Below are positions 48,855-61,838 of a stretch of 64,000 nucleotides of DNA, piece by piece. The notes below the pieces were generated by a model. The model ran no database searches and was not told the origin of the DNA. It saw nothing but the letters and a program-made list of their open reading frames with translations. Origin of the DNA: Epiperipatus broadwayi (Eukaryota > Onychophora > Udeonychophora > Euonychophora > Peripatidae); NCBI GenBank assembly GCA_028023455.1, contig JAQFVV010012546.1:1629501-1693500 (forward strand), written 5' to 3'. The translations under genes and the position numbers were made by a program. The first letter of the stretch is position 1. Every line of letters starts with the position of its first letter.

Positions 48855-50460
48855 TAGAACTAAATTTATAAGTTCTATTAATCATCGAGTCGAAAGAAAA
48901 TATTATACGTTTACTATTTTTATAATTAGCTAATCATAAATTATTTGCTCCGTTTTTCACCTATGTCCCCAGCTCCTAAGTTACAAGTGTTTATATACTC
49001 ACGTAATGTTAAAATGTTATTTCTTGCTTCACTAATATTGATTTATTTATCCATATATATATATATTTAAAATGTTTTGCAAAAAGGTCGATAAAGGGTT
49101 AAATGTATTTTAATTCCACTTTTGTTATTTTATATTAATATTCAGGAGGGGCACGATATTAGGGCATAATTAATATAGTTTATAAATGTTTTAAAATAGT
49201 TCGATAAAAGCTCGTTTGACTTTAATTAATTGGTCAAGTCATCACGTAGAGCATTCTACATGGGTTTTATTTTTCAACGATGACTATCAAGTCATCATCA
49301 TCAAATGTTGCTGATGTAGGGCCATCTTCCGCTCCGTTAGGCTGGTCGGTGATCATATTCTCTTATTTAAATTTCTCGAGGAAGAAAGTACTTCCTTTCC
49401 GATTCATTAGTCAAAGGGCGTAAGACTTGCCAAATGCAAGCCGCCATAGGACTTCGATCATCGACTAGCGATCATCTTTCAATGTTACTCTCTGCCTTGT
49501 AATTCGTCAGTACCATTGCATCTTTGTCCCGGTAAACCCGCTCCGTGCTCGTAATTCGTGATGAAGTGATTTAAATTAAAGTCGAACCAATTCTCAAATA
49601 TATTTAGTTAAAATCAGTTTTCAAATCAAGATTAAAGTTATGCCTTAAAATACGTTTTGCTCTTCATGAATAGATTTCCGAATGTGAAAATAAATCTCAC
49701 ATTCCACCGTAATAAAATTAGAACAATCATTTCCGTTCTTAATGAATACCTTTATCTGCCTTTATATTTCTCGTTGGGGGCATAGACATAGAATCCCATG
49801 TTGTGTAATACTTGTTGGCATATGATAAGGACCGCCACTCTTATTATATTTATAAATTCTTTTAAAGACTAGAGGTAACTAATGCAATCTATATTTTATT
49901 GAACAAAACAAATTATTATTATTATTAAATATTTTCTAACATAGTTGGTTTCTTAGTTCATCATTCTTTTTATAATTATTTAAATGTTCATACCCGCTAT
50001 CTGTGTTGGCAACCCGAACATACATATGATTTGATTTAAAAAGTATTCAAAGTAATTAATTATTAGATATTCGTGTCAGTGCAAGGGTCTCTAGTCCTCA
50101 CCAACCGTTGAACTAGTTCTTGGCGCATAGCACTGTGCCGTCGATTTCTGCTATCTGAGCTGTTGAGTTGGGTTTGAATTCAGTTTTGGTGAAGCTGAGT
50201 TTGAATCCGATTTGACTTGCGGTGGTGGTGGGTTTCGACAGGTACAATATACTAACCTGTTTGCTGTGATATTACTAACAGTTGGTGCATATACTAACTT
50301 GTTTGCTGTGATATTACCTACAGTTGGTGCATATACTAACCTATTTGCTGTGATATTAATAATGATTAAATGTATTTGAATTATTTAAATAAAATTAAAT
50401 TGTTCTAAAGACATTCAACACACATATTAGATGATGGAAATAGTCCAATATAAAAATACA

Positions 50461-52080
50461 ATTAAATTCAGTAATCACTAATTTTCTTCTTTTCTGAAAC
50501 AACTTAATATCTGGTAAAATTATTATTATTTTGAAGAAGGGTGATCATATACAGATTCAACAACACAAACATATCTGCTTTCTACACAATTTTTTTAATG
50601 TTTTTGTTTATTGTCTTAGTTTCTTTATCTACAGTCACTTTCAAAGCAAGTAATATCTTAAGTATAAGTATGTATTTGTTAAAAAGTTTGCATATTTGAT
50701 AAATATACATGTGTAATAAAATATACAGTAAATATTCTGATTTTTTTTTTAAATCTACCATTTCATTTAAACTGTATCAAATTTATCAAGTTTATTTGAA
50801 ATATATTAAATTTAGAACACATTTGGCATAATCTAACAATAAAATTACAAAAGAAAAACTCCTACTAAAATCTAATTCAACAATGTAAAATATAATTTAA
50901 TCATATATATATAATACTATGAATATATTGTAATCATCTCTATATGTATAATAAGAATATATACATAAAAATAATGTTAAGATAAAAAATGTATTTTCTT
51001 AAAACCAACTAGGCTATCGTGAATCGGTAAATCTAAGGAAGGTCACAAAGTGTCCATGAAGATAATAACTTCTAGTATCGATATCAGTTAAACTAGTTTT
51101 AAAATCCATAAGTAAAAATATTATTGGATAAATTTAATATTTGCAAAACCAATAAATTGTTAATAATCAGGTCTATAAAATGAATATGGAATTCAAATTA
51201 TGAATTAGGTAATAAATGAATTATGATGTAGATGACTAAATGGATGATGAAAACAATAATTAAATAATGAAAATAAAAACAAGTGAGGAGGAGAGAAAGA
51301 AAATGTGTTACAATAATGAATGATTAAGATAATGGTAGAATAGGAGCCAATGAAGGATGAATCAATTATGATAATGAATTGAGTTAAAATGAGGATGAAG
51401 AAATAAAAGAAAGATCCAGATGAAATATAAGAACGATGTTAATGATGGAGAATGAGATCCTGAACTCTAAACTAATGATGGAGAATAAGATCCTGAACTA
51501 TAAACTAATATTGTATTAAATGACAGTAAGATAAAATAAAACAAAGCACGGATTCTAAGCTTGATGAAACCAGAATATTTAACCATGAAGTTAAAATAAA
51601 CTATAAGTTTTAAAACCTAGAAAAGAAATTTACATTTTAAAATTATACAAACTCAATTAAACTATGAAAATAAACATACAAACTCAATTAAACTATGAAG
51701 ACAAACATAACTCAAATCAAAGCACAATAAATAAATTTAGACATAAAAATTACCATAAATTCATGGCCAATTAGTAATTTACTTTTTTCAGGGTTCAAAT
51801 AATTTAAATATTACTGGGTCAGTGAGATGAATTTTGCCACTACCCAAATATAACAAATAAAGACAGCTCATAAAACAAAATTGAATTAACAAAGAATATT
51901 TGGTAATCTCAATACCAACAGTAATATGAACTTTAAGTTTTATGAAATACAAATAAATTCTTATTAAAGCAAACATAATAACTTACAAACTCTCTTTTAT
52001 TAAATAACTATGGGCAATATGATCAAGATCAGTGACCTTTTTACCTTGTATCTTGGGTATCTATTTTATTATTATTCATT
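50461..52080. other. AT-rich sequence with small direct repeats
   Basis: Positions 51,200-51,560 are purine-rich with frequent GATGAA/AATGA words. A unit of about 36 bp (AATGATGGAGAATGAGATCC) is duplicated at 51,444-51,510. A second duplication (AACTCAATTAAACTATGAA) lies at 51,649-51,700. No gene is seen. Confidence 0.6.
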
Positions 52081-53760
52081 TGTCTGTGTATATGATTTCA
52101 TGCCTAGATAATGTCTGACCTGGCTCACTAGTTTTACTAAATGTTATAGTTAATGATTTTGTGATAATGAGCGAAACCATAAAGATAATATAATAACAAT
52201 CCCATCATTTTGCACTAATAAACCACCAGCTCGAGAATTATCTAACCTTATTATTAAATAATTTGTTTAATAGATGCACTCTCATGATTTCCACATTACT
52301 AAGCTTCCCAGTATTGAATGTATTAAAATAAATGGGGGCATTATAGAGATGAATCTAATGTTTGACATTAGTTAAGAGTGCAAGTGTACCATAATTCGTT
52401 GCGGGCGGATTTAGCAATAGTAATCAGATAGAATTTTAATCTCCCTTTTACTAATTGGTTTATATAAATTTATTTATGCTTATAAGCCAGTAATCATGTT
52501 ATTTGAGGGCTTCAAAGTAAAATAACTCGTGAATGGAGGTTTTAGAAATGAATCATCTCATTTTTTAGAAAATTTAAATAAATCTATTTATGTTTCTGCC
52601 AGTGATATGTGGTATAGCTTAGCAATGCCATGTCCCTTTCAAAGCCATGGAAATATCAGAATACATCTATTCAAATGTATCTGTCTACTCCCATACAGAA
52701 GGGCATATTTAGAGGTGCTCCCATTGGTAGCTAATTTTGTCATGTGGTCGGGAAGTAACAGCTGCGAAGTCCCTTATACCTGAACTTGCTTATATGACCA
52801 TTCTCAAGATGTTCCAGGCACAAACCTGTGAGTTTTATATTTCCCCATATGACTTCACTGTGTCACAGCTTACTCTTCAGTTATTATATGGCATTTCTAT
52901 GCATACCACATCTCATCTACAATATTTCTCTTCTTATTGTATGCTTATGATTGCATTTCCTAGTATTCCATGTTAACTGCTATCGAATAACATGCCACTA
53001 GAATTAATTTTACATACAAAACTTTAAGTTGTGTTCTGTTGCTAAGGAGGGTAGGTTCACCACCACAAACTTCATTAATCATGGTACCTTGTATGATAAC
53101 TAATATGATTAATATTTAAGCATGAAATAACTCTTAGCTTTTGTTAATACCCAAAGGGCCAGATCAAATAATTGAAGAGTCTCAGAAATTACCAACCTCA
53201 AAGCATATTATCTAACTTTATTTATAATATTAAAATATAATGTTTTCATTATGCCCATGTCCATACATCTGTTTTTAATGCCTTATAGCTATGGTATCTC
53301 ACCTTGATAAGAACTTAAATACATACATGTGATGCATTAGTAAAGTAATAATAATAACTTTAGGCTTAGTTAGTAAGAGTCTTGTACCTCCCTGACCCCT
53401 GTGGCCTAAAATATGTTTTTTTCAAATGTCAAAGCATTGGCCAGGAGGGGAACCTGCAACAACCAACTGCTTGCTTGCAAGATGGCTGCACTGATCTCTC
53501 AACTAACAATGCTTTTACTAGGATGATGGCAGGTGTATTGTTTTGTAGTGGTATGTTGTGAAATCGATCTACCAGGTGTGAACATGGCACTGCAGGCCCT
53601 GAACCCACCTGCTATGCTGCTCTTCGAATATGCTGGTTGAATTGTGCAACTAGGTAATGAGGCATATGAATTTCTGACCATTACAATAAAAAATGTCACA
53701 TGTTTGATAACACAATTCCAGTGATTTCTAGATATTAGAGGGCTTTCAGAAGTAAAACTG
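52081..53760. other. Less AT-biased stretch, unassigned
   Basis: Composition is more balanced than its flanks, especially at 52,580-52,800 and 53,380-53,690. Frames of 66-84 codons occur on both strands with no recognised domain. It may be decayed transposon sequence; I see no terminal repeats. Confidence 0.35.
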
Positions 53761-56700
53761 ATAGTTTAAATTAAATTAAATAAATTTATACCTGAGCCTA
53801 ACAAAAAATATTTTCTATATGACATGGTGGTCATTGATTGAATCTTAATTTAATGGCAAAAATATGTTGAATAATCTGTGAGTTGCACCTCAAAGTCAAT
53901 ATGCGAGATCCTACTATTATATAATGCAAAATATAGACATTTTTTAGATTGACATCTTTTGGAACAAATGTCACATTAACATATATCTATAGCAGAACAT
54001 TAAAAAATAAAACTTTACACATTTAGATAGATAAATGCTCGGGATCAAGGTTTTAGTTAATTCACATTTTGCTTTACTGGTTAGCTATGAGCAATTGGGC
54101 TCCCACTTAGTAGTCAATATTGATTGACTATTTGGATGGCTATGGTTATCTGTTTAAAATCTGAAACAAAATTTAAAAATTTATCTAGCCTGTATTTCAA
54201 ACGAGGTCATAGAAATACCAACATGCATAATCACTATACTAAAAAAAAAAAAAAAAGATAAATAATTGTGTGGTTTATTTCACGGGAGTTATTTCGAATG
54301 ACAACTCATTAACTTTGAGCTCAAATTTTTCCAATCTACCACTAGATTAGAGTAGCTGAAACTATGCCATGAGATGCTTTTATATATATATAAGCATTCA
54401 CGAGTTTATAAAATTTTATTAAAATATATTTCTGTTTACTTTTATGGAATTGTAATTTAACATACATGTGCCATTTGTATTTTGTCAATAAATATTTGGA
54501 TAAGCTCTATCACACATAAATATATATCTAAAACATTTTTGTGCATGTATATTTAGAAATGTATTTGAAAAGCTTAGATTAGTTTTGCCTAAATGCTACT
54601 GTCATATATTTCTTTTCTTCCTGGTTTTTATCTATTATGGGATCTTCCTTCCTTTGTTTGTACTCCCTGGGTTCTAACAATGACTTAAGTTACAGAACAA
54701 TTTTTCCCTATGGGAAAATTCGTGTCTGTTAAAGTGTCAACTATTTTATTTTATTTTTTAAAAATATGATACTTTATATTGATTAACAGTTTTATATTTC
54801 TTAATAATATCAGTCTTTGTAAAAAAAAAAAAAAATCCTAGTTAAAGTATAAAAATTACATTTGCGTTAGTAATAAATCTGCTTCAGTTATTTATACTTA
54901 GATATAAATAATATTTATATATATATTTTACAGTCATTTTTTTTTTTTTATAAAATATTCTTTAGCGTTTACAACAATTTAATAGTCATTAAATATTTGT
55001 TGAAATTCTTGATATATGCATTTGCAAATGCAACGCAAATATTTCTTGGCTTACGATGAATTTGTTCGTAAATTTGCAATAAAGATTTCTATTATATTTA
55101 TAATATAGTGTACTATAAAGTTGCATTTCTGGCTCATACAGACAGAAATGCGCCAATTTAAAATGTATGGCTGCATCATATCCAGGGATTGAATATTTGA
55201 GGGCACAATATCTAAAAGTTTTTAAATTATATAATTTTTATATTACTGTTATATTTATATACTATACTTTTTATGTGGGTGTGTTATGCATACATATGGT
55301 AAATACGTATAGTGATTTTTGTCTGTTTTAATAACAATTATGTATAATAAACATAACTAAAAACAACCCACACTTTCTGACAGACAAAAACTAATGATAA
55401 TGACACGAGTAGCACCCACTCTAATGCTATCTTAATCTTATTATAAATGGTAGTAGAGAGCTGTTATTTTAAGAACTGATATGAATAGTTTGCAAGAGTG
55501 CCTTAACTTCAAAGCACTAAAAGTGATCTATATGATAATCCCACTTAAATATTTAAAAGTATGCATATTTTTCCTAATATTACAAAGTTGCTAATATTAT
55601 ACAGCCATTAAACTAAATAAGACTGCAGCAATGAATATAAAATAAATTCCTGGAATATTGTACATCAACATGTAATTACTCAAAAAACAATGAGCAGTGA
55701 GTGTATAAATATAGAATGTCACAGTTACCCCAAAATCCAGCACAATCAACTATTAGATTGCTACATGAAAGCAAAAAAAAAAAGACTAAATATGGAATCT
55801 ACTTCCAGTACAACATTGTAAAGGTTAACATGTGGAAATATCTATCCCTGTAAATATTTAATCTGGTATAGGAATTAGTAAAAGTCATGGTTATCTTCAT
55901 TAATGTTTATGGAAAATATATGATAATACCTCTGTCTTTATCATAATTATATTATCCATGAATTAGATTGTTGTAAAATATGTTGTGCAATTATTTAGTT
56001 GAAATTTCATATAATTATTATAAGGTCAATCTGTACAGTAGTTATCATTAGCCATTGAAAGGATTCATCAAAAAACTATAAAATATATTTTTTAAAATAA
56101 CGATAAGTAGTTTGTATACATGATTATGTTATACATAATTCTAAATAAAATATAAATATACAATAGGTGACTGAATAATTTCAGTGCACAAAAAGCGGCA
56201 TGGCAAATATCAAATACCCTATGTCATAAATCATAAACAATTGTTATTCAAAACTAAATTTGGAATAATGAAATCCCAAAATTTTATGTTTATAAACCAA
56301 TATAATTTCAGATGGGATGTAAATTTGGCATGGATACTTTTTTTGGTTTTCAATGATCATATTAATGAATCAGGTTTATAGTTTATATAGGATAGGTATG
56401 TCAATCAACTATAATATAAATGACTTATTTTCTAGAGGATAGATATTTGGGCACTCATTCATTATCCATCACTATGTAAATATCTAATTTTAACTTATTC
56501 AGCAGTATACACAATCACTTATTTTGGATAAGTTGGACATCATGATGGTAATGTGATCATTATATATTTTTTGTTATTTTGAGTTTATTTATAATCTTAG
56601 ATTACTTTTCACCATTTTCATTTACCATGCTTACTACTTGAAGTAAAATCTGAAGATGGCAGCAGCAGATAGATTTTTAAAAATATAATATTTAATTTGC

Positions 56701-57633
56701 ATAATAAAAAGGGTAGATTATCCCCATTTTGATTTTCAAATTCTGATTAGAGGTTTGATTACTGCAAAAACAAATAGCCAAAAATTTCAATTGAAAATAA
56801 AAATTGTATTTTTCAGTAATTTGTTTACATATTAAAAGTTATTCATGCAATATTTTTCTAAAATAACTTACTTTTAAAGGGAAAATCTATGTAAAAAAAA
56901 CTTGTATTTAAAAAAAACAAGTTATAAAAAGGTTGTTATGGCAAAGTAGAAGCCCTTTTTATGGGCTAAAAATAGCTTTTGTCACCACAAGTAAAAAATG
57001 TTTTTTTTATAATTTTAATAACAATAAATTTAATGTTTAATTTTAACATAAATTTTCTTTCTTCAATGATGACTCTCTTTTTTTCAATTTAAAAAACAAT
57101 TGAAATGTTTAATATTTCATTCTAATATTTGAATAGATAAAATTATATTCAATAAACAAGACTATTACAATAGTTCATAATTATGTTTAGTATTTAATTT
57201 TTTTATTTTACAAAGTTCAAATAGTAACTCTTAGAATGTCTACTATTTGAAAGCTTATATTTGTGATAAATAGCATAAAGATTATCAATATATGATATAG
57301 AGAAAAGATTTAATTGTAAAAATAAAATGTTCAAATATGATAAAAAATATCACTAGGGCCTTTTCAAATAACAAAGGAAGAGATAGATCATGAAACAGTT
57401 AAAAAACTTAAGGTACTAAGGTATTTTTCACATCAATGGTGAATACAACCATTATCATGCATTACATATAGATGTTTATTTTACAGTTTCCATGAAATCT
57501 TGGAAAGATTGCAATAGCTGTGATCATTATCTATAGCTGAAAAACTTTGAGAACCTATTTACAATATAAATTTTCTGAAAAAATGTTCTTTTAATATGAT
57601 TATAATGTAGAGTACTATTAAATATTTTATTGC
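53761..57633. other. AT-rich intergenic sequence, no gene seen
   Basis: A phrase GAGGGCACAATAT at 55,199-55,211 resembles the right end of the A/B repeat family, but nothing to its left aligns convincingly. Only chance frames are present. Confidence 0.55.
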
Positions 57634-57653
57634 ATTATATATATATATATATA

Positions 57654-57714
<61 letters not shown>

Positions 57715-57716
57715 AA
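57634..57716. repeat. (TA)n microsatellite
   Basis: About 80 bp of TA with a few AATA interruptions, followed by an A-run and TTGTGACCC. The minus-strand frame across it is an artefact. Confidence 0.95.
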
Positions 57717-59149
57717 AAAATTGTGACCCTGTATTTTTGCACATTGTCTGTAGTGAATGCTTTAACTTAAAAATCGAAACTATTCTATTCTTAAAAATGG
57801 AAATAATAAATAAAGAGAGAAAGAAGAGGGTAACCTTATCTTCTATAAATCATGTTATTTAATTCTTATACACCAATAGATTTATATATTTAGTTCATTA
57901 TGAACATAAGATAGTTAATATTTGATAAATTAAAAAGCTGTAACAAATATATAATTGTTATATTAGGAAAATGTATACTTTAGATTAAAAATTATTTAAC
58001 TTACACCTACTTTAGAAAGAAAAAAAAGCTAAAGTTTAGAAATATTAACAGATAATTTATTAATATTAAAATTCAATTATTTAATTGTATTCATAATAGT
58101 TAATCATCTAGATTAAATTCTTGATTAATAAATTTTAAAAATATCTCTAAATAAAGTTTATTGATTTAGTTAAATAATATTTAATTGTCTAAAGAAACAT
58201 GAGTTAATAACTAAGATAGATTTAATTTAAAAAAAACATGTAATTTCCTTTATACATGTGTGTGCATGGCTTCATGTGCATGTGTGAATTTTTGGGTTTC
58301 TTGGTGTAAATTGCCAAGATATTTAATTTTACTGAATAAATATATAAAAATGAATATTTTGTTAAACTTAGTAAATTAAGAGTTAAATTTTTAAGTCAGA
58401 ATTTTTGATAAACCCAAGTCAAAGAAAAGGTAATATGTTGTTTCAAAAAAGAATAAAATATTTTATTATCCTATTTTATTTATTTAATTTTATTAATTAA
58501 TAAAGTTCAATTGATCTTTTCTCTACCTTAAACCATTAAAATCATGTGAATTTTTAAAAATATCTAGGTCAAAATTATATAGTTGTATTAATTAGTTCCT
58601 TGTTGTAGTTAACATATTTTACCACAGAGGTTGTGATGTCACAAGGAGGTCATTAGTTCTGAAAACTGTTGAGAGAGCTATAAAAACTAAGGATTATCAT
58701 TATCAAGGGTTTCTTCATTTTCTTCATCTCCTGACTGACTACTGTCATTACTGCAATTTAAATCAGTAATAATTTTTTGTTATTATTTTTATGTAATATT
58801 TAAAGTGTAAAGTAATTAAAACTTTTGGTATTTATTAACTTATAATGCAATGTTAGCCAGAAGATAATCTTGATATTTTATTGCCATAATTCAATTTGAA
58901 CTATCTTCACTACTAATATGCTTTAAAAGAATAGCTTGTTTATAATAAGTCAATTTCATAAGTTATGCTTTAAAGTAGATTTTAATATAAATAAGGTATT
59001 TTATCCAGTGATATTAACTCATAAAATTATAGTGGACATTGTACTAATTTACTTTTTGCTATTATACCTTATTTTTAGAAGGAAGAAATTAAGTTTAATG
59101 TTTAAAAATATAGACTGTTTAAAACATTGAAACTAAGAATAAGCAGTTA
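57717..59149. other. AT-rich sequence; possible TATA-type promoter
   Basis: At 58,631-58,690 a CRE-like TGATGTCAC is followed about 45 bp later by CTATAAAAACTAAGG, a good TATA box. A pyrimidine-rich stretch begins about 25 bp downstream. No downstream coding sequence is seen before the RTE element, which reads the other way. The evidence is weak. Confidence 0.25.
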
Positions 59150-59159
59150 TATTGATTAT

Positions 59160-59791
59160 TCTCATCACCATCAGCCATTATCAATCCACTGCAGGATAAA
59201 GCTCTCTCCAAATTCAATCCATCTTTTCCTATCTTTAGCTTCTCTTTTCCACATCACCCCTGCACACTTTCTTATTTCATCCATCCATCTCACATATGGT
59301 CTCTTTCTGGGTCTTTTACAATGTCTTGTAATCCAGTTCAAAATTTTAACTGTCCATCTATTATCATCTCTTCTAGCAATATGTCCAGCCCAACTCCACT
59401 TCAGTCTTTTAATTTTTTCAATGAGGTCAGTAACACCTGTTTGTTCTCTTACCCATACATTGCATTTTCAATCTCTTCTTGTTACTCCCAACATGCATCT
59501 CTCCATACTTTTTTGAGTGGTCTGAAGTCTTTGTATTGGTCTTCTATTAAGTGTTCAAGTCTCAGATCCATAAGTAAAAACTGGTAAAACACATTTATTA
59601 AAAACCTTCCTTTTCAAACACATAGGCATATTTCCTTTTAGTATCAAGTTATTTTTACCAAAAGCACTCCAACCAAGTTTAATTCTATGATTAATTTTAT
59701 CCATTAGGTTTCCATCTGTATTAATAATCTGACTAAGGTATTTGTAACTGTTAATTTCTTCTAACTCATCATAATCAATCTTTATTTTCAC
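59160..59791 (-). pseudogene. RTE reverse transcriptase C-terminal region (copy 2)
   Basis: The open part reads LEEINSYKYLSQIINTDG, KINHRIKLGWSAFGK and LKRKVFNKCVLPVFTYGSET, the thumb and post-RT segment of RTE proteins. Past the stop at about 59,555, other frames continue with RTE features (LKWSWAGHIARRDDNRW and a KRPRKRPYVRWMDEI-like part), ending near 59,175. Copy 1 lacks this region entirely. Confidence 0.85.
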
Positions 59792-59879
59792 ATTTTAAGA
59801 AAATCCATTAAACATTACCTTAGTGTTTTTAATATTTATCTTTAGTCCTACTTTCCTACTTTCATCTGATAACTCCTGC

Positions 59880-60753
59880 AACATTTTTTTGTAGCTCTAA
59901 AGCATTATTTGCAAAAACAACTACATCATCTGCAAAATCTAAATGACTTAAATAATCTCCATTTACTTTCACTCCTTTAGCTTCCCATTTTAATCCACAA
60001 AATACTTCTTGCAGCACTGCTGTAGAAGATTTTGGAGATATGGAGTCACCTATCTTATACCCTTTTCAATGTTGATTTTCCTACTATCATTATGTAATCT
60101 AATTGTTGCTGTTGCATTTTTATAAATATTCTTTAAAATATGACAATATCCTGGATCTATACCTTGATGATCCAATGCTTTAATCACTGAAGAAATGTTT
60201 ATAGAATCAAATGCCTTTTCATAATCTACAAATCCTAAGCATAATGGCAACTCATATTCATTTGTTCTTTCTATAACTTTTCTTAATACCTGGATATGAT
60301 CTACTGTATACTAAAACCATTTTTAAATCCAGCATGTTCTCTTAGTTGGTGGAAATCCAGTGTTTTCTGTAGACGAGTTGTAATTATCTTAGTAAAAATT
60401 TTGTATAAAACTGATAAAAGACTGATAGGTCTGTAATTTCTAATATTTTCTTTATCACCTTTTTTAAATATTAATATTAATACTGCATTCTTCCAATCAT
60501 CTGGTACATCTTTCTCATTTAGACATTTGGTATATAACTTTGCTAAAAAAAATTATATGTCTTCACCTGCTTCTTTTAATATATCATTTATAATTCCATC
60601 ATTATCTGGAGCCTTCCCTTTATTCATAAATTTAATTGCAGGTCTCACTTCCTCATTCAAAATTCTGGGCAGTTCAGAAGATATAATAGATATAGGAGGC
60701 ACTTGTTCTTTATTACTATATAATTCTTGATAGAAGTCTTCTACACATTTCAT
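59880..60753 (-). pseudogene. RTE reverse transcriptase core (copy 2)
   Basis: Readable in pieces across frames: VEDFYQELYSNKEQVPPIS and NKGKAPDNDGI (60,553-60,753), then LCLGFVDYEKAFDSI with the first catalytic Asp (60,050-60,250). A FADDVVVFAN active-site box follows around 59,905-59,945. Unlike copy 1, the FADD motif is intact, but the frame is interrupted by several indels, including one near 60,310 (an extra TA against copy 1) and one near 60,055. Confidence 0.85.
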
Positions 60754-60918
60754 GATGTCATCTCTTTTTTTAGTAATAATGTCATCTTTTTTTCTTATTG
60801 CAGATATAAATTTCCTACCAATACCAAAATGTTGTTTTACACTCTTTAGACTTTTATTCTCTTCTACAACTTTTTTTGCTAGTTCACAATTATACTTTCT
60901 TATATTATTTTCAATTCT

Positions 60919-61371
60919 TTACCACACCATTTTACAAAATTCAAGATATTCAATCTTTTTTAATGCATCATTGTTGTATATCCTCATATTCCTTCTTTTC
61001 TTCATAAATTCTTTAGTCTCAGTAGAAATTTTATTGATCAATTGCTGCTTTTTTCTACCAGCTATTTTTGTTGCAGTTTTTAAAAGTGTATCAAGTACTT
61101 TCCTATTAATGTCATTCAAATCTGAATCATGTTCAAAATCTACTAACACTTGAAACCAATTTGTAACTTCTAATTTAAATTCATTAGAATGTTTCTGAAG
61201 ATTAGGAATATCAACTGTAAATATTGTTTTTCTTAATAATTTTTGTCTCTCTAGTTTTGAATTAACATGTATCTTACATCTTACTAATCGATAATCACTT
61301 CCTGTCCTAACTTTATGAAGAACATTACAATCTTGAAATATGTATTTTTTATTATTCAAAATACAATCCAA
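60919..61371 (-). pseudogene. RTE endonuclease end and linker (copy 2)
   Basis: This 150-codon open piece begins at MDCILNNKKYIFQDCNV, includes the TGSDYRLVRC box and the basic linker, and ends at 60,919. The box has SDY where copy 1 has SDH, so the catalytic His is lost. It continues the frame of 61,405-61,758 after a nonsense change. Confidence 0.85.
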
Positions 61372-61404
61372 TTCTGCTGTACCTTCACTTGGATGCTTCC
61401 ATGT

Positions 61405-61838
61405 TCATTTCCTTTTAACATTTTTCTCAAAAAAAGAATTCATAATATAAAGTTTTTGTTTTTCTGCAAACTCCACAAGTCTATGTCCTCTCTTATTTTT
61501 ATTACCATAACCAAAATTACCTACAGCATTTTCATCTTTCATTTGTTTACCAATTCTAGCATTAAAGTCTCCCATAGCAATTTTAAAATGTTGCTTACTC
61601 TGATCAAAAGCCTTTTGTACATCCAAATAAAAATCTTCTACTACTTCATCACCATGAGAACTTGTTGGGGCATAAACCTGAATTATCTGCATTTGGTATC
61701 TGCTATTAAGTTGTATAACTAATCTTGCCACTCTGTCTGATACACCATCAATCTCCACAATATTATTCTTTTATTTTTTATTTATAATGAATCTTACTCC
61801 ATTTGTATTTCCAATATTTGTGCCTTTATAGTAGAGTA
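61405..61838 (-). pseudogene. RTE endonuclease central part (copy 2)
   Basis: The frame holds VYAPTSSH and AMGDFNARIG, matching copy 1 almost residue for residue, and ends KNVKRK followed by TGA. Copy 1 has TGG (Trp) at that codon, so the stop is a single G-to-A change. The first part of the endonuclease (the Glu motif) is missing through 5' truncation at about 61,838. Confidence 0.88.

Larger units (their letters stand above)
47247..50460. mobile_element. 3.2-kb foldback element with iterated 42-bp arms
   Basis: The left arm (47,247-47,465) and right arm (50,241-50,460) are inverted repeats of about 220 bp, starting TGTATTTTTATATTGGAC at each outer end. The outer half is unique sequence and the inner half is three tandem 42-bp units (ACTGTTAGTAATATCACAGC and so on). 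The interior of about 2.8 kb starts with a tRNA-like hairpin. It includes two small minus-strand frames and a GC-richer stretch (49,200-49,570). No transposase is recognised. Arms made of short tandem repeats are a hallmark of foldback-type DNA transposons. No target duplication is evident. Confidence 0.85.
59150..61838 (-). mobile_element. RTE-clade non-LTR retrotransposon, copy 2, 5'-truncated
   Basis: It is homologous to copy 1 (12.75-15.43 kb) from the endonuclease to the reverse transcriptase C-terminus, and extends past copy 1 through the RTE C-terminal domain to the 3' end near 59,150. The right edge at about 61,838 falls inside the endonuclease gene, and upstream parts are absent. That is the usual 5' truncation of target-primed insertion. 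The coding sequence is broken by many stops and frameshifts. I see no clear poly-A or microsatellite tail at the left edge. Confidence 0.9.
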
